DNA of 64,000 bases from Henricia sp. BOLD:AAB3569 (lineage: Eukaryota; Echinodermata; Asteroidea; Spinulosida; Echinasteridae). A program made the translations under genes and the position numbers. This document shows, one piece after another, positions 48,891-59,103 of the stretch (position 1 is the stretch's first letter; every line of letters starts with the position of its first letter). The notes beneath the pieces were generated by a model. The model was not told where the DNA came from. It ran no database searches and worked only from the letters and a program-made list of their open reading frames with translations. The stretch spans positions 682,001-746,000 of the forward strand of contig JBBELK010000514.1 of the NCBI GenBank assembly GCA_037783545.1, written 5' to 3'.

Positions 48891-49920
48891 TAGTCTTGGC
48901 CCAAGACTACTCTAGTCGATATTGGTTTGTGTACGCGTTGGCCATTCCTAGTAGTGCGCCCTCTTGCAGCACTATCTGGCCAGCCTTTGCTCACCAGAGT
49001 AGTCTTGGGAATCTCTCCCGGAAGTTCAGCATTGGTGGCGGTACCGTTTTATGTAAATAGCTGCAGAGGGTTTTATGATGGCACACAAGGGACATGGCAT
49101 ACCACAGATATCTTTGCAAATATTTGCAATGTCGCAATTATCTTCATAAACAAATGTATTTTGCGATGTCATACGCCTTTGCAAACATGTTTGTAAATAT
49201 ATTCGCAAACATTTGCCAAGAAACTTATGCCACCGAAAATATTAGCAACGATAAAACGGTCATGTTCGATGATTCTTGTAAGCCGCCTTATATTTTTCAA
49301 ACCATTCGAAGCGCGTGCACGCGGTGTATCTGGGTCGCTCGTAGACTGGTTCCCGTCCACATATTCCACACAGGAAAATATAAGGACAGGTAAAGGGCGC
49401 TTCATTTTGATCTGTAATTGGTCGTCTTTGCGCGTGCGCACTGTTTTTTATATTTAAAAATTGGCCAAGCCCTTTGCTTTAGGCAATGTACTTTATTTAC
49501 ATAATTGGATATGTTCGACACGCACGGCCAAGTTACAAATGTCAATGCAAAATCTGCGCACTTACTAAAAAAATGAAAATAATAATAACCACGTGACGGG
49601 CAGAATTCTGCCCGTCATGGCTGCCCTTTACCGATCCCTATATTTTCGCAATAAGCTAACCAATATATAGGGATCGGGAACCAATCTAGGTCGCTCGCTG
49701 CATTCCCACGCTCTGCTGTATTTGGGTCACTCGCTGATTGGTTCTCTATAGGAAAGCCTAGGCAAAAACAAAGAAAAAGTTAAACCTTCCGGGAGAGATT
49801 CCCAAGACTACTCTAGTGAGCAAAGGGCTGGCCAGTTAGTGCTGCAAGAGGGCGCACTACTGGGAATGGCCAACGCGTACACAAACCAATATCGACTAGA
49901 GTAGTCTTGGGCCAAGACTA
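48891..49920. mobile_element. Mutator-like TIR element with 9-bp target duplication
   Basis: Inverted repeats of about 140 bp (48891-49030 and 49788-49920) start with TAGTCTTGGCCCAAGACT, itself nearly palindromic. The element is flanked by the perfect direct repeat GGTATCAGA (48882-48890 and 49921-49929). Long TIRs plus a 9-bp duplication are the hallmark of Mutator-like elements. The 760-bp interior has only short frames and an internal inverted repeat near 49630-49678, so this is non-autonomous. Confidence 0.88.
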
Positions 49921-50111
49921 GGTATCAGACGACATAAGACCATAGGAAAGCACGCATGTTTCAGGTCCATTGCATGAATTACATGTCTTCCACCTAAACA
50001 TCAAGATACATATAGGCCTATGTGGATGGCGCCATTGGCAGCCATCGGACAGAGACACTATATAGGTAATCCTCTTACTCTTTACGAAGGGGTGCTCTGG
50101 AATATTTAAAA

Positions 50112-50275
50112 CACACCAGACCACCGACTTTACATCCCTCCGAAAGAATGGAGCGATTGTGGTTAAGTGCCTTGCTCAAGGGCACAGGTATTGTGATTGG
50201 GTGTCGAACCCGCAACGCCTAACATTCACCTAAACGTTGCGAGTCAACGACCCAAGACACTCGGTCACGGTATAC
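50112..50275 (-). repeat. tRNA-derived SINE
   Basis: On the minus strand ACCGTGACCGAGTGTCTTGG (A box) and GCGGGTTCGACACCC (B box) are followed by GTGCCCTTGAGCAAGGCACT and a short body ending near 50112. Same body type as 37841-38042, opposite strand. Confidence 0.75.
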
Positions 50276-51589
50276 CCCACGCAAATATGACTGTCTTTCC
50301 CTTCTTTTGTACACTGAACACGCAATGGTGATACATTCTTTATTTGCGTCGGCAAAGCTTAAAGGACGCCATCCTGAGATATCAGGGAATTTCCACTCTG
50401 CAAAGCGACGTAACAATACCCTGAGGAAAAACACGCAAATCTGTGGAGTGAGCCGGCTGTTGTCTTGAGCCAACTCACGCCCGAGTCATTTTGATGTAAT
50501 TTAATCAATTCGGTCATGTTATGCCGAAAAGAAACTATTTCTATACTTTCCAGAAATTGTATTGGATTCCGTTCCTTATGACTGTCCCATTCCTACCAAA
50601 CTTTCAAACGACGATCTTAATTTACTCCGCAGTTTTTCAAATTAATAACAGGGATGCATGCTGACGAATGTAATGGAACGGATTCCCCAGTATGCTTTAA
50701 ATAGCAGCCAATCGTCGACGCGGACAACGGCCAGCATTACCAAGTACATGTATCACATGCATGCACAGTGTTTACAATCTGCGCGCGTTACATTTGAATG
50801 CCTGCAATCATGCTGCATGTGCACTGCCAAGCGTCCTGATTGGTTCAGCAGAGGCGACAAGATTTCTGTCGCTAGTCCCACCGCGAAATGGGGCCTTTTT
50901 CAACAGGGCCACTGTACGCAGGAGTTAGGGAGTGCGTTAAAGGGGCACTGTTGCAAGAGGATGAAAGGACGCAGGACTACCTACACATTGTTATGCACAA
51001 CGATACTTAAATTTGTATTCTTGTAGAGACATATCCCTTTGTTCTCATGTACAAACAGGTTAGAGAGTAAAGAGCAATTTTCAAAACGTTCCCATTTAAA
51101 CCACAATTACTTTCATGAGGTGAAATTTCGACCGAACGTCCTTTATATAAAATACTTTATCTTGCGACAGATAAGTATACCGTGGAAATTCCTCCTTTTT
51201 GAGTAAAATCCATATATCTATTTGGTGAAATCCTTGTGGAGACGTGACCTTTTCAACTATAGAAATGTCCTTGTGGAGACCTTTTCATCCTTTTGTTCCC
51301 TGGGTCTCCACAAGGTATACCGGGTACAGTATCATACTACATGTATTGCGAAATGTTTACCATATCACCCATCTCATATCTGTGATATCACCAACTTATG
51401 AGAAAATTTGACAGGATCCGGATCAATAAATGCTATATTTTTAGACGCTGGAGTTGGCGTGGATGGGAGGCATAGCGGAAACCAAGTGTCAAGGCAATGG
51501 CGATCGACTCAAGGTGACAATCGATAAAGCAAATCTGAAAATCAGTGATCAGGGGGAGGTCTTGGTCGAGGTTTCTACATGTGTGGGTT
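50276..51589. other. Intronic stretch, no supported gene
   Basis: A 122-codon frame (50658-51026) shows no family signature. CCTTGTGGAGACC and its inverse near 51275-51320 may mark a small inverted-repeat remnant. Confidence 0.5.
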
Positions 51590-51695
51590 TAGTGTGCAGG
51601 GAATACGCCATCAACGTAATGACCATGCTTCGAACCATGGACTTCTCAACCGAAAGTCCGACGCGCTATCCACTAGACTACCACGTCTCCAAAAT
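51590..51695 (-). repeat. tRNA-derived SINE head
   Basis: On the minus strand GTAGTCTAGTGGATAGCGCG is a good A box and CCATGGTTCGAAGC a good B box; the anticodon region is present but the acceptor arm does not close. Confidence 0.65.
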
Positions 51696-52459
51696 CCTGG
51701 TTCACATGAGGGGCTGCTTGTAAGAAATGCGTATATATATACACACGCGGTCATTCATCTTCACTTAGCGTTTTTGTATATAAAGAAATCATCTCAAACA
51801 GAAGCATTGCACTGGACAATTTATTTGAGTAAGGTTTTCCGGTCAATCGGTCGATTGGCATCTTGGGACACTGCAAATCCTGTATGCGAGGTTTAAATAC
51901 TCTATTCTAAAAACGAGTTGAGAAAACAAAAAATAATACGGTTCTTAGGTAAAACTTAAGGCTATGCATGGTGGAAATCAACGTGTGTATGGGTTTACGG
52001 TAGCACCATGTGAATCTCATTTGTATATGTGTGGTTCTGAAAAGAACCGGTGAGTGTTAACTCACGGTTCTTATTGGGATTTTAACCAGAGAACTCTGGC
52101 ATCAAATTGTACATTGTGATGTCTACCTGCTCTTGGTCAATCTACTGAAGCTCCTTCGTTAACTCAGTCTCCCGGGCATACGCAGGGAAAAATAAAATGA
52201 AAATATTCTTTCGGAACATCTAACAAAAAATCCCCATATCTATACGAGCAACTGCCTCAAAGGAATAAAATGAATAGTTACCAAGAGAATTACTTAATTC
52301 TAAAAGGCTCTCCCACTCCCCGTCCACTCAAATTTCCATTATAAGTATTCACTTGATATTACATTGTACAATTCTCCACTACGCCCCCACAAACCGGTAG
52401 AGGAAGTAGGTAAACTTTACGTCATCAACATGAATATTAATCAAGCGACTATTGCATGT

Positions 52460-52720
52460 TTTGGGGAGTTGATGAATATTATAATTGCACCGCGTTGTGT
52501 CCTTGGACAAGACACTTCACTCCACGTTGTCTCTCTCCACCCAGGTGTATAAATGGGTACCAGCAAATACGGTTGGGGAAACCCAACTATATTGCTAGGG
52601 GTAGACCTGCGATGGACTAGCAGCCCATCCATGAGTAGCAATTAATGCTCCTTGTCACTCTATGCCACAGAAACCGGGGATGAGTACCGGCCGTACAACT
52701 ACGCGTAGCTCATATGAACG
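52460..52720 (+). repeat. SINE/LINE-tail-like body
   Basis: Contains TGTCCTTGGACAAGACACTT, CTCTCTCCACCCAGGTGTAT and AAATGGGTACCAGC, the string of motifs found in many deuterostome SINE bodies and L2/CR1-like tails. No tRNA head is evident. Confidence 0.6.
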
Positions 52721-52784
52721 AACTATAGGCCCCTGACGACTGTAGTGTTATGGTTCCGTTTTCCGTGCAGTATAGCACATGTGT

Positions 52785-53036
52785 TCAGATTTTAATACCA
52801 TATCATTTGCCACATTTCTCTCAAACCATTCTGAAATTTGACGCTCTCAATCTATATGTTTTCAAGGATATCTTTTTAAAAAACATGCACCAGTGCAGTA
52901 CATGATTACACAAAACCCTTTTCCTTCCACCTTCAAATTGGAGATACAAATTTCCTGTTTTTTGGGGGAGGTATTTTATGATTGTTAGGTTTTAACTAAA
53001 TCCATTTTTCTGGAAAAATCACACAAGCTCCTTTAA
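52785..53036 (+). mobile_element. Family C MITE, 5' truncated
   Basis: Starts inside the family at ATTTTAATACCATATCATT and runs to CAAGCTCCTTTAA; about 100 bp of the 5' side is missing. Confidence 0.65.
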
Positions 53037-53574
53037 ATGCCAAGTCTCACAGTCTCCACAGAATCGGAAAAACTTCAAACAAAACGTGAAATTACTTTTC
53101 CAATATGTAATCTCAAAGGTGGCCCCTCTTTTAAAACCGTTACACCGTGTCTCCCCTTCGGGATCTACCCACAGAAAGGGTTTTTCGCTATCCAATCATT
53201 TTATTAAAATGCCGACCACAGAAAGTGAGAATTCTGGTCATTTATTTCCCGGGGCAATTTATACTCTGCGCCGAGATAACTTTGCTTTAATTAATCTGGG
53301 ATCTTGTAATGAAAAGTTATTACACGACAACATGGTGCAAGGTGCATGTGCATTCAGCGAAAGCAGGAAAATAATTGCAAGTTTATTTGAATTCTTATGT
53401 CATTTGGGGATTTCTTAATTGTTTTGGGAATTATTGAGAATCAATCTCCAGAACAAATCTGCTTAAGGGGCAATAGTTGATCTCGTGGTTAGCAGTGATT
53501 TTTCCAAAAGATTGCCGAGACTTTCTAAAAATAAAAAGGTTTTGTGAAAAACTCCTGTCCATTGTCCACGCGGT

Positions 53575-53885
53575 TCTGTTATTTGCAGTGATCCAAAATG
53601 TAACTTCATGAGTTGACAAGAAAAAAACTAAAAGTGTTGATAGGAATGGTAACATACTCCACATTATTTTTTTCCCGTGTAAAATAGTACCTTTGTGAGA
53701 GGAATTGCCAGCTAAAGGTGCACGCTTTTTTAATTGTCTGCAGACAATTTGTTTTACCATTCATTCAACACAAAAACCATGCATGGATATTTTTTTCAGG
53801 TTTTCTGAAGTATTATACTGCATCTATGGAATTTCTACAAGGCGGTTTATCAACATTATTCTTTAGTTATGTGATGATGTTGTTT
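53575..53885 (+). mobile_element. Family G MITE in the TRH intron
   Basis: Shows GCAGTGATCCAAAATGTAAC, CATGAGTTGACAAGAAAAAA, ACCATGCATGGATATTTTTT and ATCAACATTATTCTTTAG in family order. Confidence 0.75.
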
Positions 53886-54073
53886 CTATCTTTAAGCCAG
53901 TCTCTCGTTGTGGCCTTTTTTGCTGCGATTTTCCTATACGATTATGGAAGATTTGCTCATGTAATCATACCACAGTTGAAATGGCACGATGCAGAATCCA
54001 GATGCAAAATACGATCATATTCCCAATTTTGGTGTGGAATTGAAGTTGCAATATAACCGTCGTAAATACATTA

Positions 54074-54586
54074 TTGGTATCTCGAAAATCAGAAATGTTC
54101 ACAGATTAACGCATACGCCTAACTTACACAATATAAACATGATGATCGTAGAAAACCTCCCCTGAAATAGTTTTGTCTGAAGTGCTATAGTCTTTGAGAA
54201 ATGAGTAAAACGATCATTTTTCGTCTCATGAGACGAAAATTCAATTCGCCCCAAAACAATTTCGCCCAAGTGCCATTTCGCCCCAAAACCATTTCGCCCG
54301 AGTGCCATTTCGCCCCAAATCACTTCGTCCAAACACTACATCGCCCAAATGTTACTTCGCCCTAAAACCACTTCGTGCACAGGCCGTGGTTCAGGGCAAA
54401 ATGGTTCAGGGCGAAGTGGTTTTGGGGCGAAATGACTGCAAACCCTTTTTTGACTGTTTTCTCAAAAGTTCGACGAAGTACAGAGCTGGGTTTTGCTCAG
54501 GTTGGTTTTAATCATGCATATCTTCAATCACACGGGGGAATAAAACTATTTGTAACAGTTTACCAATCATGTATACTATCTTTAAG
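54074..54586 (+). mobile_element. TTCGCCC-rich element, copy 2 (TRH intron)
   Basis: Reverse complement of the copy at 38162-38677 over its whole length, with the palindrome CGTCTCATGAGACG beside the motif block. Both copies lie in the same intron in inverted orientation. Confidence 0.85.
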
Positions 54587-54883
54587 TCTGAGACACATCA
54601 CATGTCAACTCAATTTAGGTGTCCCAAGTTTTATGTGTCTCAAGATACAAGTTAAGGCATTATTGCAATCCACCACTGGTGTTGTTCTTCCTTCGCAACG
54701 GTGTTATTCAACATAACCTGTTTACTCTCAGGTACAGTCATTGCAAAAATGCCATGTTTTCTTGCCATACATGCATAGCATTTTGGAGAAGTAGATCGAA
54801 ATCCGTTTTCCAGAAGAAATCTTAACACACTCCTTAAAGTGCAAAATATGTAAATGTATTCCTGTTTAGATTAACCGGAATGA

Positions 54884-55213
54884 AAGGAGCCTGACCAGAC
54901 ATTTAAAAAAATAAAATACCTCCCCAAAATACTATCCATGTAGAAAGAAAACAGGAAATTTGCAATCCCCAATTTAGACGTGGAAGCAAAAAAGGTTGGT
55001 GTAATCACTGCATTTCTTCATGTAATTACCGGATAAATTAGTTTACTAAACTTAGATGGATTTTTGACGATATCCCTGAAAATATACGGATTGAGGGCGC
55101 AAAATTTCAGAATGGTAATGAGAAAAATCTGACACATGATATGGTGTCAAAATCTCAACACCTTCTGAGAAAAATGAGGGGGTCAAAAATGTGACCTGGG
55201 CACGCTTCTTTAA
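54884..55213 (-). mobile_element. Family C MITE, reverse orientation
   Basis: AAAGGAGCCTGACCAGACA to GGGCACGCTTCTTTAA, with inverted family landmarks (GATATCCCTGAAAATATACGG and TGATATGGTGTCAAAATCTC as shorter shared pieces). No coding capacity. Confidence 0.75.
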
Positions 55214-55791
55214 GTTATCCAAATTTGACTTTAAGATTTCTCGCACTGCTATAAGGATAACGCATAAAATTACATTGACCGGTTGGTTTAATGGCCGCGC
55301 GGTAAACCCGAAACAAAGTCCAGCATTAATAAGTGTACAACAACGCTATTACGAGACGAGTGCTTTCTAGAAACAAAAAAAAATCGGTTTCTCCTTTATC
55401 GATTAATCAATTGAGTAAACGTTCCATTTTGGCAGTTGTTGCGAAACCCGGTTGTCTCAGGAAGTGCGCAATCAATGATACGGTAGCACGAGAGGCACTC
55501 CATTTTCTTCCTGAAGAAACTGATATATCCCGTATAGTTAGATTTGTGGGTTAGCTTACGGAGTCGAGCAATGGTTAGACCTGTATAAATCTTGTTCTGC
55601 GAGAGTAGTGTGTTTGGTTTATATATAGATCTGTGTCAATCGATGTTAAAGCATGATGATCGTTTGACTATGCATGTATGAAAGCGTTTCTATGTTAGTT
55701 GTGCAGGGTCGATAAAGGGGGCGCTGCCGGCGGTCATTTTAAAGGAGCGTACCAGATCACATTTTTCATCCTCCCGTTTTCCCCATGGGCA

Positions 55792-55959
55792 GGGGCGGAT
55801 CCAGTAATTTTTCCAGGAGTGGGTTTTGCCCATCAGATTTTTATGTCTGCTTGTTTCGGACAGGCGGACACGCAAAAAATGCATTACATTATATTTTTTG
55901 GTGTCGGAGCAGGGAGGGGTTTTGACACCCAAAACACCCCCTCTGGATCCGCGCCTGAT
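55792..55959. mobile_element. Short hAT-like MITE inside family C
   Basis: The ends CAGGGGCGGATCCAG and CTGGATCCGCGCCTG are inverted and flanked by ATGGG on both sides. The uninterrupted sequence, with a single ATGGG, is seen in the family C copy at 47811. Same terminal type and 5-bp duplication as 13715-15347. Confidence 0.85.
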
Positions 55960-55985
55960 GGGTGTTGAGATTTTGATACCATATC

Positions 55986-56097
55986 AAGGGGCTTTTCCAA
56001 ATCTCGGCTTCGTTTCCGTCTCCGGCTCCGTCTCCATGTGGTTTACATGGAGCCGGGGCCTGAGCCTGAGCCCCAGTCGAGATTTGGAAAAAGGCCT
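55986..56097. mobile_element. Small palindromic MITE inside family C
   Basis: The arms GGGCTTTTCCAAATCTCG and CGAGATTTGGAAAAAGGCC are inverted, around a GC-rich centre with CTCCATGTGGTTTACATGGAG. Comparison with other family C copies shows it interrupts the ATATCA/TTTGTCAT junction. No clear target duplication. Confidence 0.7.
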
Positions 56098-56237
56098 ATG
56101 TGTCATATTTTTCTCATAACCATTCTGAAATTTCGCGCCCTCAATCCGTATATTTCCATGGATATCGTCACAAATCCACCGAAGTTTAGTAAACTAAGTT
56201 ATCTGGTTACATAAAGCAGTGCAGTGATTTAATACAC

Positions 56238-56686
56238 CAGGGCTGCGTTCCAAACACGCGAACGTTTGCAAACGTTGGCAACGTTGGTGAACTTTTCGAG
56301 TAGAACGAATTGTGCGCCGCCAACGTCCGCATATACGTTGGCCAACAAACTTTTGGATTGTTCGCGATGTTCGCGAGTGAGTTCAAAATGGAGTGCGCGA
56401 CATGAAAGATGACAGACGATGGTTTGTAGTTTAGAAAATAACAAATAAATTGGACCTTTCGTGGTTTCCTCCCTTATCGCTGGCGGTAAACAAATCAATA
56501 GCAACGTGTCACATTTCCTCAAATTTAGTCAACAGCAGAGAGCCACATTACAACGTCGATACGACTGCTATGACTGTGGGCGCCGCCATCTTGACAATGT
56601 ATTTTGGTAAACTTCCATTCCACATTGAGCAAACGTTGGCGCCAACGTTAACAAACCGTTCGCGTGTTTGGAACGCAGCCCTGCCT
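56238..56686. mobile_element. CAGGGCTGCG-ended MITE inside family C
   Basis: The ends CAGGGCTGCGTTCCAAACAC and their inverse GTGTTTGGAACGCAGCCCTG enclose 449 bp rich in AACGTT motifs. CAG...CTG ends suggest hAT relatedness; I see no clean target duplication. Confidence 0.75.
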
Positions 56687-57216
56687 TATTGCTTCCACAT
56701 CCAAATTGGTAATTGCAATTTTCCTGAGTTTTTTTCACGGATAGTATTTTGGGGAGGTATTTTATATGATCGTTTAGGTTAGAACGAAATCCACTTTTTT
56801 GAAAAATCTGGTCACGCTCCTTTAGAGTCTTGTTTGACTATGCATGTACATGTGTGAAAGCGTTTCTTGGTTGCGCAGGGTCGATAAACTAAGGGGAACT
56901 GTCCTGTGCATCCGGACTTCGGTCAGTGGAATCAATTAAAGTTGCATATTAGTTTATATGTGATTTCAGCGTGTTGACATGCCAAACAAATAAATAAATA
57001 AATAAATACATTTGTTATATCCCGTCGTGAAATACTGCAATTTCATTGGTCCAGAACGAAAGCTAATATCACCCTCGGCGTTGCCTGGGTGCTATAAGCT
57101 CACTCGTTTATTAAATTGTGCATAAAAGTACATGTATATAACTAGATTTGATAAAACATGCAATATTGCGTATATGACCTCAACTGACCTATATACAGTG
57201 GAATGATAAGCGATTC

Positions 57217-57432
57217 CCGAATTAAACAACCGTCCGCCAAAGACAATGCTTTGCCTGGAATAATGCTCAAACTGATTTCACTAGAGTAGGCTACATGTGT
57301 TCAGTGGAATGAAAGCGATAGCGGGGAGCAGTATAGACAAAGCACTGCCTTGCTAGGAGTAAGATGGCCGACGTGTTGCTTACATCGATATTTTAGACGT
57401 CGTTGTGCATCCAGTTATTATGTGTCGATGGT
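57217..57432. mobile_element. Family F MITE, diverged
   Basis: AACCGTCCGCCAAAGACAAT, GGGGAGCAGTATAGACAAAG and GATATTTTAGACGTCGTTG keep the family order but with many differences. It lies about 860 bp before TRH exon 2. Confidence 0.7.
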
Positions 57433-57718
57433 TGTTTCAGTGTTCGCATAGCCTTTTGCTACTATATAACCGTCCATTGTATGACGTCATGACAGTCTAA
57501 ATACGCACATCGACCAGGCTTGTATAGACAGCCGAAGTACAAGTGTGACGTGTTGCCATGGTAATTGGCTCTAAACATCATGGCCGTCAGAAAAAGTACC
57601 ATTGCAAAAGCACAGTTATACGGTTCAGTGATTTTTAGTGTAGAGCCAATGCCCAGGCAACTAACAAAATATGACGTATTCACTTCGGAAGTCTATTGCA
57701 CCACAGAAAAGGCACACT

Positions 57719-57813
57719 TAGACTGGTCCCCTGTCCTTATATTTACTTCCCCTTCGTCGCTATTCGTTGTATAGTGAGAGCAGCGTAGCGCACATGGACA
57801 GGGGACCAGTCTA
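57719..57813. mobile_element. 95-bp MITE with 9-bp target duplication
   Basis: The ends TAGACTGGTCCCCTGTCC are perfect inverted repeats and the element is flanked by AGGCACACT on both sides (57710-57718 and 57814-57822). The 9-bp duplication and TAG start resemble the larger Mutator-like element at 48891, although the termini differ. It lies about 470 bp before exon 2. Confidence 0.85.
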
Positions 57814-57839
57814 AGGCACACTGTGACTTGAACTATAGA

Positions 57840-58075
57840 CTGGTTCCCGCTCCACATATGCCATATGCAGCATTATATGGGGCCGAGGGTACCCCCGTAC
57901 CATTGTTCCCCTATTGTGTCTCATCCAGGGGGTGGGGGGGGGGGGGGGGGGGGGGGGGGTTCGTTAACAAATTGGGCACAAACCTTATTAACAATTGTGT
58001 GTGCCCAATTTCCATTGTTAGTTGCTATTAGGGGAGTCCTTATGCCCCATATCGTGCTGGTATAACATATTTACA
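57840..58075. repeat. Family H repeat with poly-G tract
   Basis: ATATGGGGCCGAGGGTACCC, TTGTTCCCCTATTGTGTCTC, a G run (57931-57959) and inverse CCCCATATCGTGCTGGTATA. It ends about 210 bp before exon 2. Confidence 0.65.
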
Positions 58076-58287
58076 TACGACGAATAAAATGAATATCAGA
58101 ATAGTGCGAATTTTTTGGTCTGGGAGACCACTTGAACCAGTGCGTTTAATACATCTATTTAAATAAGTCGCGCGTACGTAACAACACATAGCGCCACCAA
58201 GAGTTTCTGTCGGACAGGCAATTATTAATCCGGCAGTGAAACAAACTTCTAAAAAGTTTTTGTTTTGTTCATGTGTTTTTTATCTAG

Positions 58288-58946
58288 AGGGTGAAGAAGC
58301 TGTAGAGTGGGACGCGGATAAAGACAAAAGACAATTCCCAGCCGGAGACCCAATCGGTCTCGACGGTAAACGCCAATTCTACACCGGCAAGCGGCAGTTT
58401 TACACTGGCAAGCGAGACGTCGGGGACCTAGACGATGCCGGAGCGTTATTAACGGACAGTGACGCGTTTAAACGGCAGTTTTACACCGGCAAACGCCAGT
58501 GGTACAGTGGCAAACGCAGCGTGGAGGACGAAGACGTTAAGAGACAGTGGTACTCGGGGAAGCGGCAGTTTTACACCGGCAAACGCGAGGACGACCTGGA
58601 CGAGAAACGACAGTTTTACACCGGCAAACGCGGGGACGACCTGGACGAGAAACGACAGTTTTACACCGGCAAACGCGGGGACGACCTGGACGAGAAACGG
58701 CAGTTTTACACCGGTAAACGCGGGGACGACCTGGACGAGAAACGGCAGTTTTACACCGGTAAACGCCAGTTTTACACCGGTAAACGCTCGGACGAAATAC
58801 TACCAGACAGCGACCCCAACGATCTGGCCAAACGACAGTGGTATTCCGGCAAACGGCAGTGGTACTCGGGCAAACGGGAAGACAACGATGACGGAAAACG
58901 GCAATGGTATTCGGGCAAACGCCAGTGGTACAGCGGCCGTCGCTAG
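58288..58946 (+). CDS. TRH: TRH-type neuropeptide precursor, exon 2 (15 amidated tetrapeptides)
   Basis: Exon 2 follows a T-rich tract and TAG acceptor at 58285-58287 and ends at TAG 58944-58946. It encodes 9 copies of QFYTG and 6 of QWYSG, each preceded by KR and followed by KR, except the last, which is followed by RR and the stop. Prohormone convertase cleavage, removal of basic residues, Gln cyclisation and Gly-directed amidation would give pQFYT-NH2 and pQWYS-NH2. Copies mostly lie in pairs between acidic spacers (DVGDLDDAG, SVEDEDV, EDDLDE, GDDLDE, SDEILPDSD, EDNDDG). The order along the protein is FFFWWFFFFFFWWWW. An N-terminal segment QFPAGDPIGLDG is also flanked by KR on both sides and may be a degenerate copy or an extra peptide. 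Multi-copy pGlu tetrapeptides with C-terminal amide match echinoderm TRH-type precursors; receptors would be TRH-type GPCRs. Another small pQ-amide family is the main alternative. Confidence 0.93.
58587..58766 (+). repeat. Four in-frame 45-bp coding repeats within TRH exon 2
   Basis: Four consecutive 45-bp units each encode a DDLDE spacer, KR, one QFYTG and KR. The first begins GAG (Glu), the other three GGG (Gly). Units differ by few changes, such as CGA/CGG for the Arg before the peptide and GGC/GGT for the amidation Gly, which points to recent tandem duplication that raised peptide copy number. Confidence 0.85.
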
Positions 58947-59078
58947 TTGCATCTAACCAGGCTAGTTTTACTGCATTTAGGGAAATTTCTCGGACATTGT
59001 ACAGAAGGTTCGAAACCCAGAACCGTCGTTCTATCTCCCGAAACAGCCTTTTCTTTGTAGATTCAAGTACCAGACGAA

Positions 59079-59084
59079 AATAAA
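59079..59084 (+). terminator. Poly(A) signal of the TRH-type gene
   Basis: AATAAA lies 133 bp after the stop codon and is followed by a GT/T-rich stretch (59090-59103), the usual downstream element. It implies a short 3' UTR of roughly 150 nt. Confidence 0.65.
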
Positions 59085-59103
59085 CGCTTTTGTTTTGTTC
59101 ATT

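Larger units (their letters stand above)
55743..56818 (+). mobile_element. TTAAAGGAGC MITE (family C) carrying three nested insertions
   Basis: The outer element belongs to the family also seen at 21818, 23989, 24500, 43378, 47811, 52785 and 54884. Intact copies are about 330-360 bp; this one is 1.08 kb because three unrelated inverted-repeat elements lie inside it at 55792-55959, about 55986-56097 and 56238-56686. TTAAAGG ends next to TTAA fit the T2/Kolobok group of MITEs. Confidence 0.8.
37067..58287 (+). other. 21.2-kb phase-1 intron of the TRH-type gene
   Basis: The donor is GTAAGT at 37067 and the acceptor is TTTTTTATCTAG ending at 58287. Both neighbours are phase 1. I see no convincing additional coding exon inside. 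The intron holds a SINE inside a small inverted-repeat element, two long oppositely oriented copies of a TTCGCCC-rich element, several TTAA-flanked MITEs, a Mutator-like element with a 9-bp target duplication, a 95-bp relative of the same target-site class, SINE fragments, and a MITE containing three nested insertions. Confidence 0.8.

Noticed and set aside
58236-58287. Translation start just upstream of the peptide repeats
   Set aside because: The frame opens with GTG and runs through a polypyrimidine tract and TAG acceptor; the signal-peptide exon at 36940 fits in phase.
58459-58956. 165-codon frame overlapping the peptide exon
   Set aside because: A shifted reading of the TRH repeats without dibasic sites or a signal peptide.
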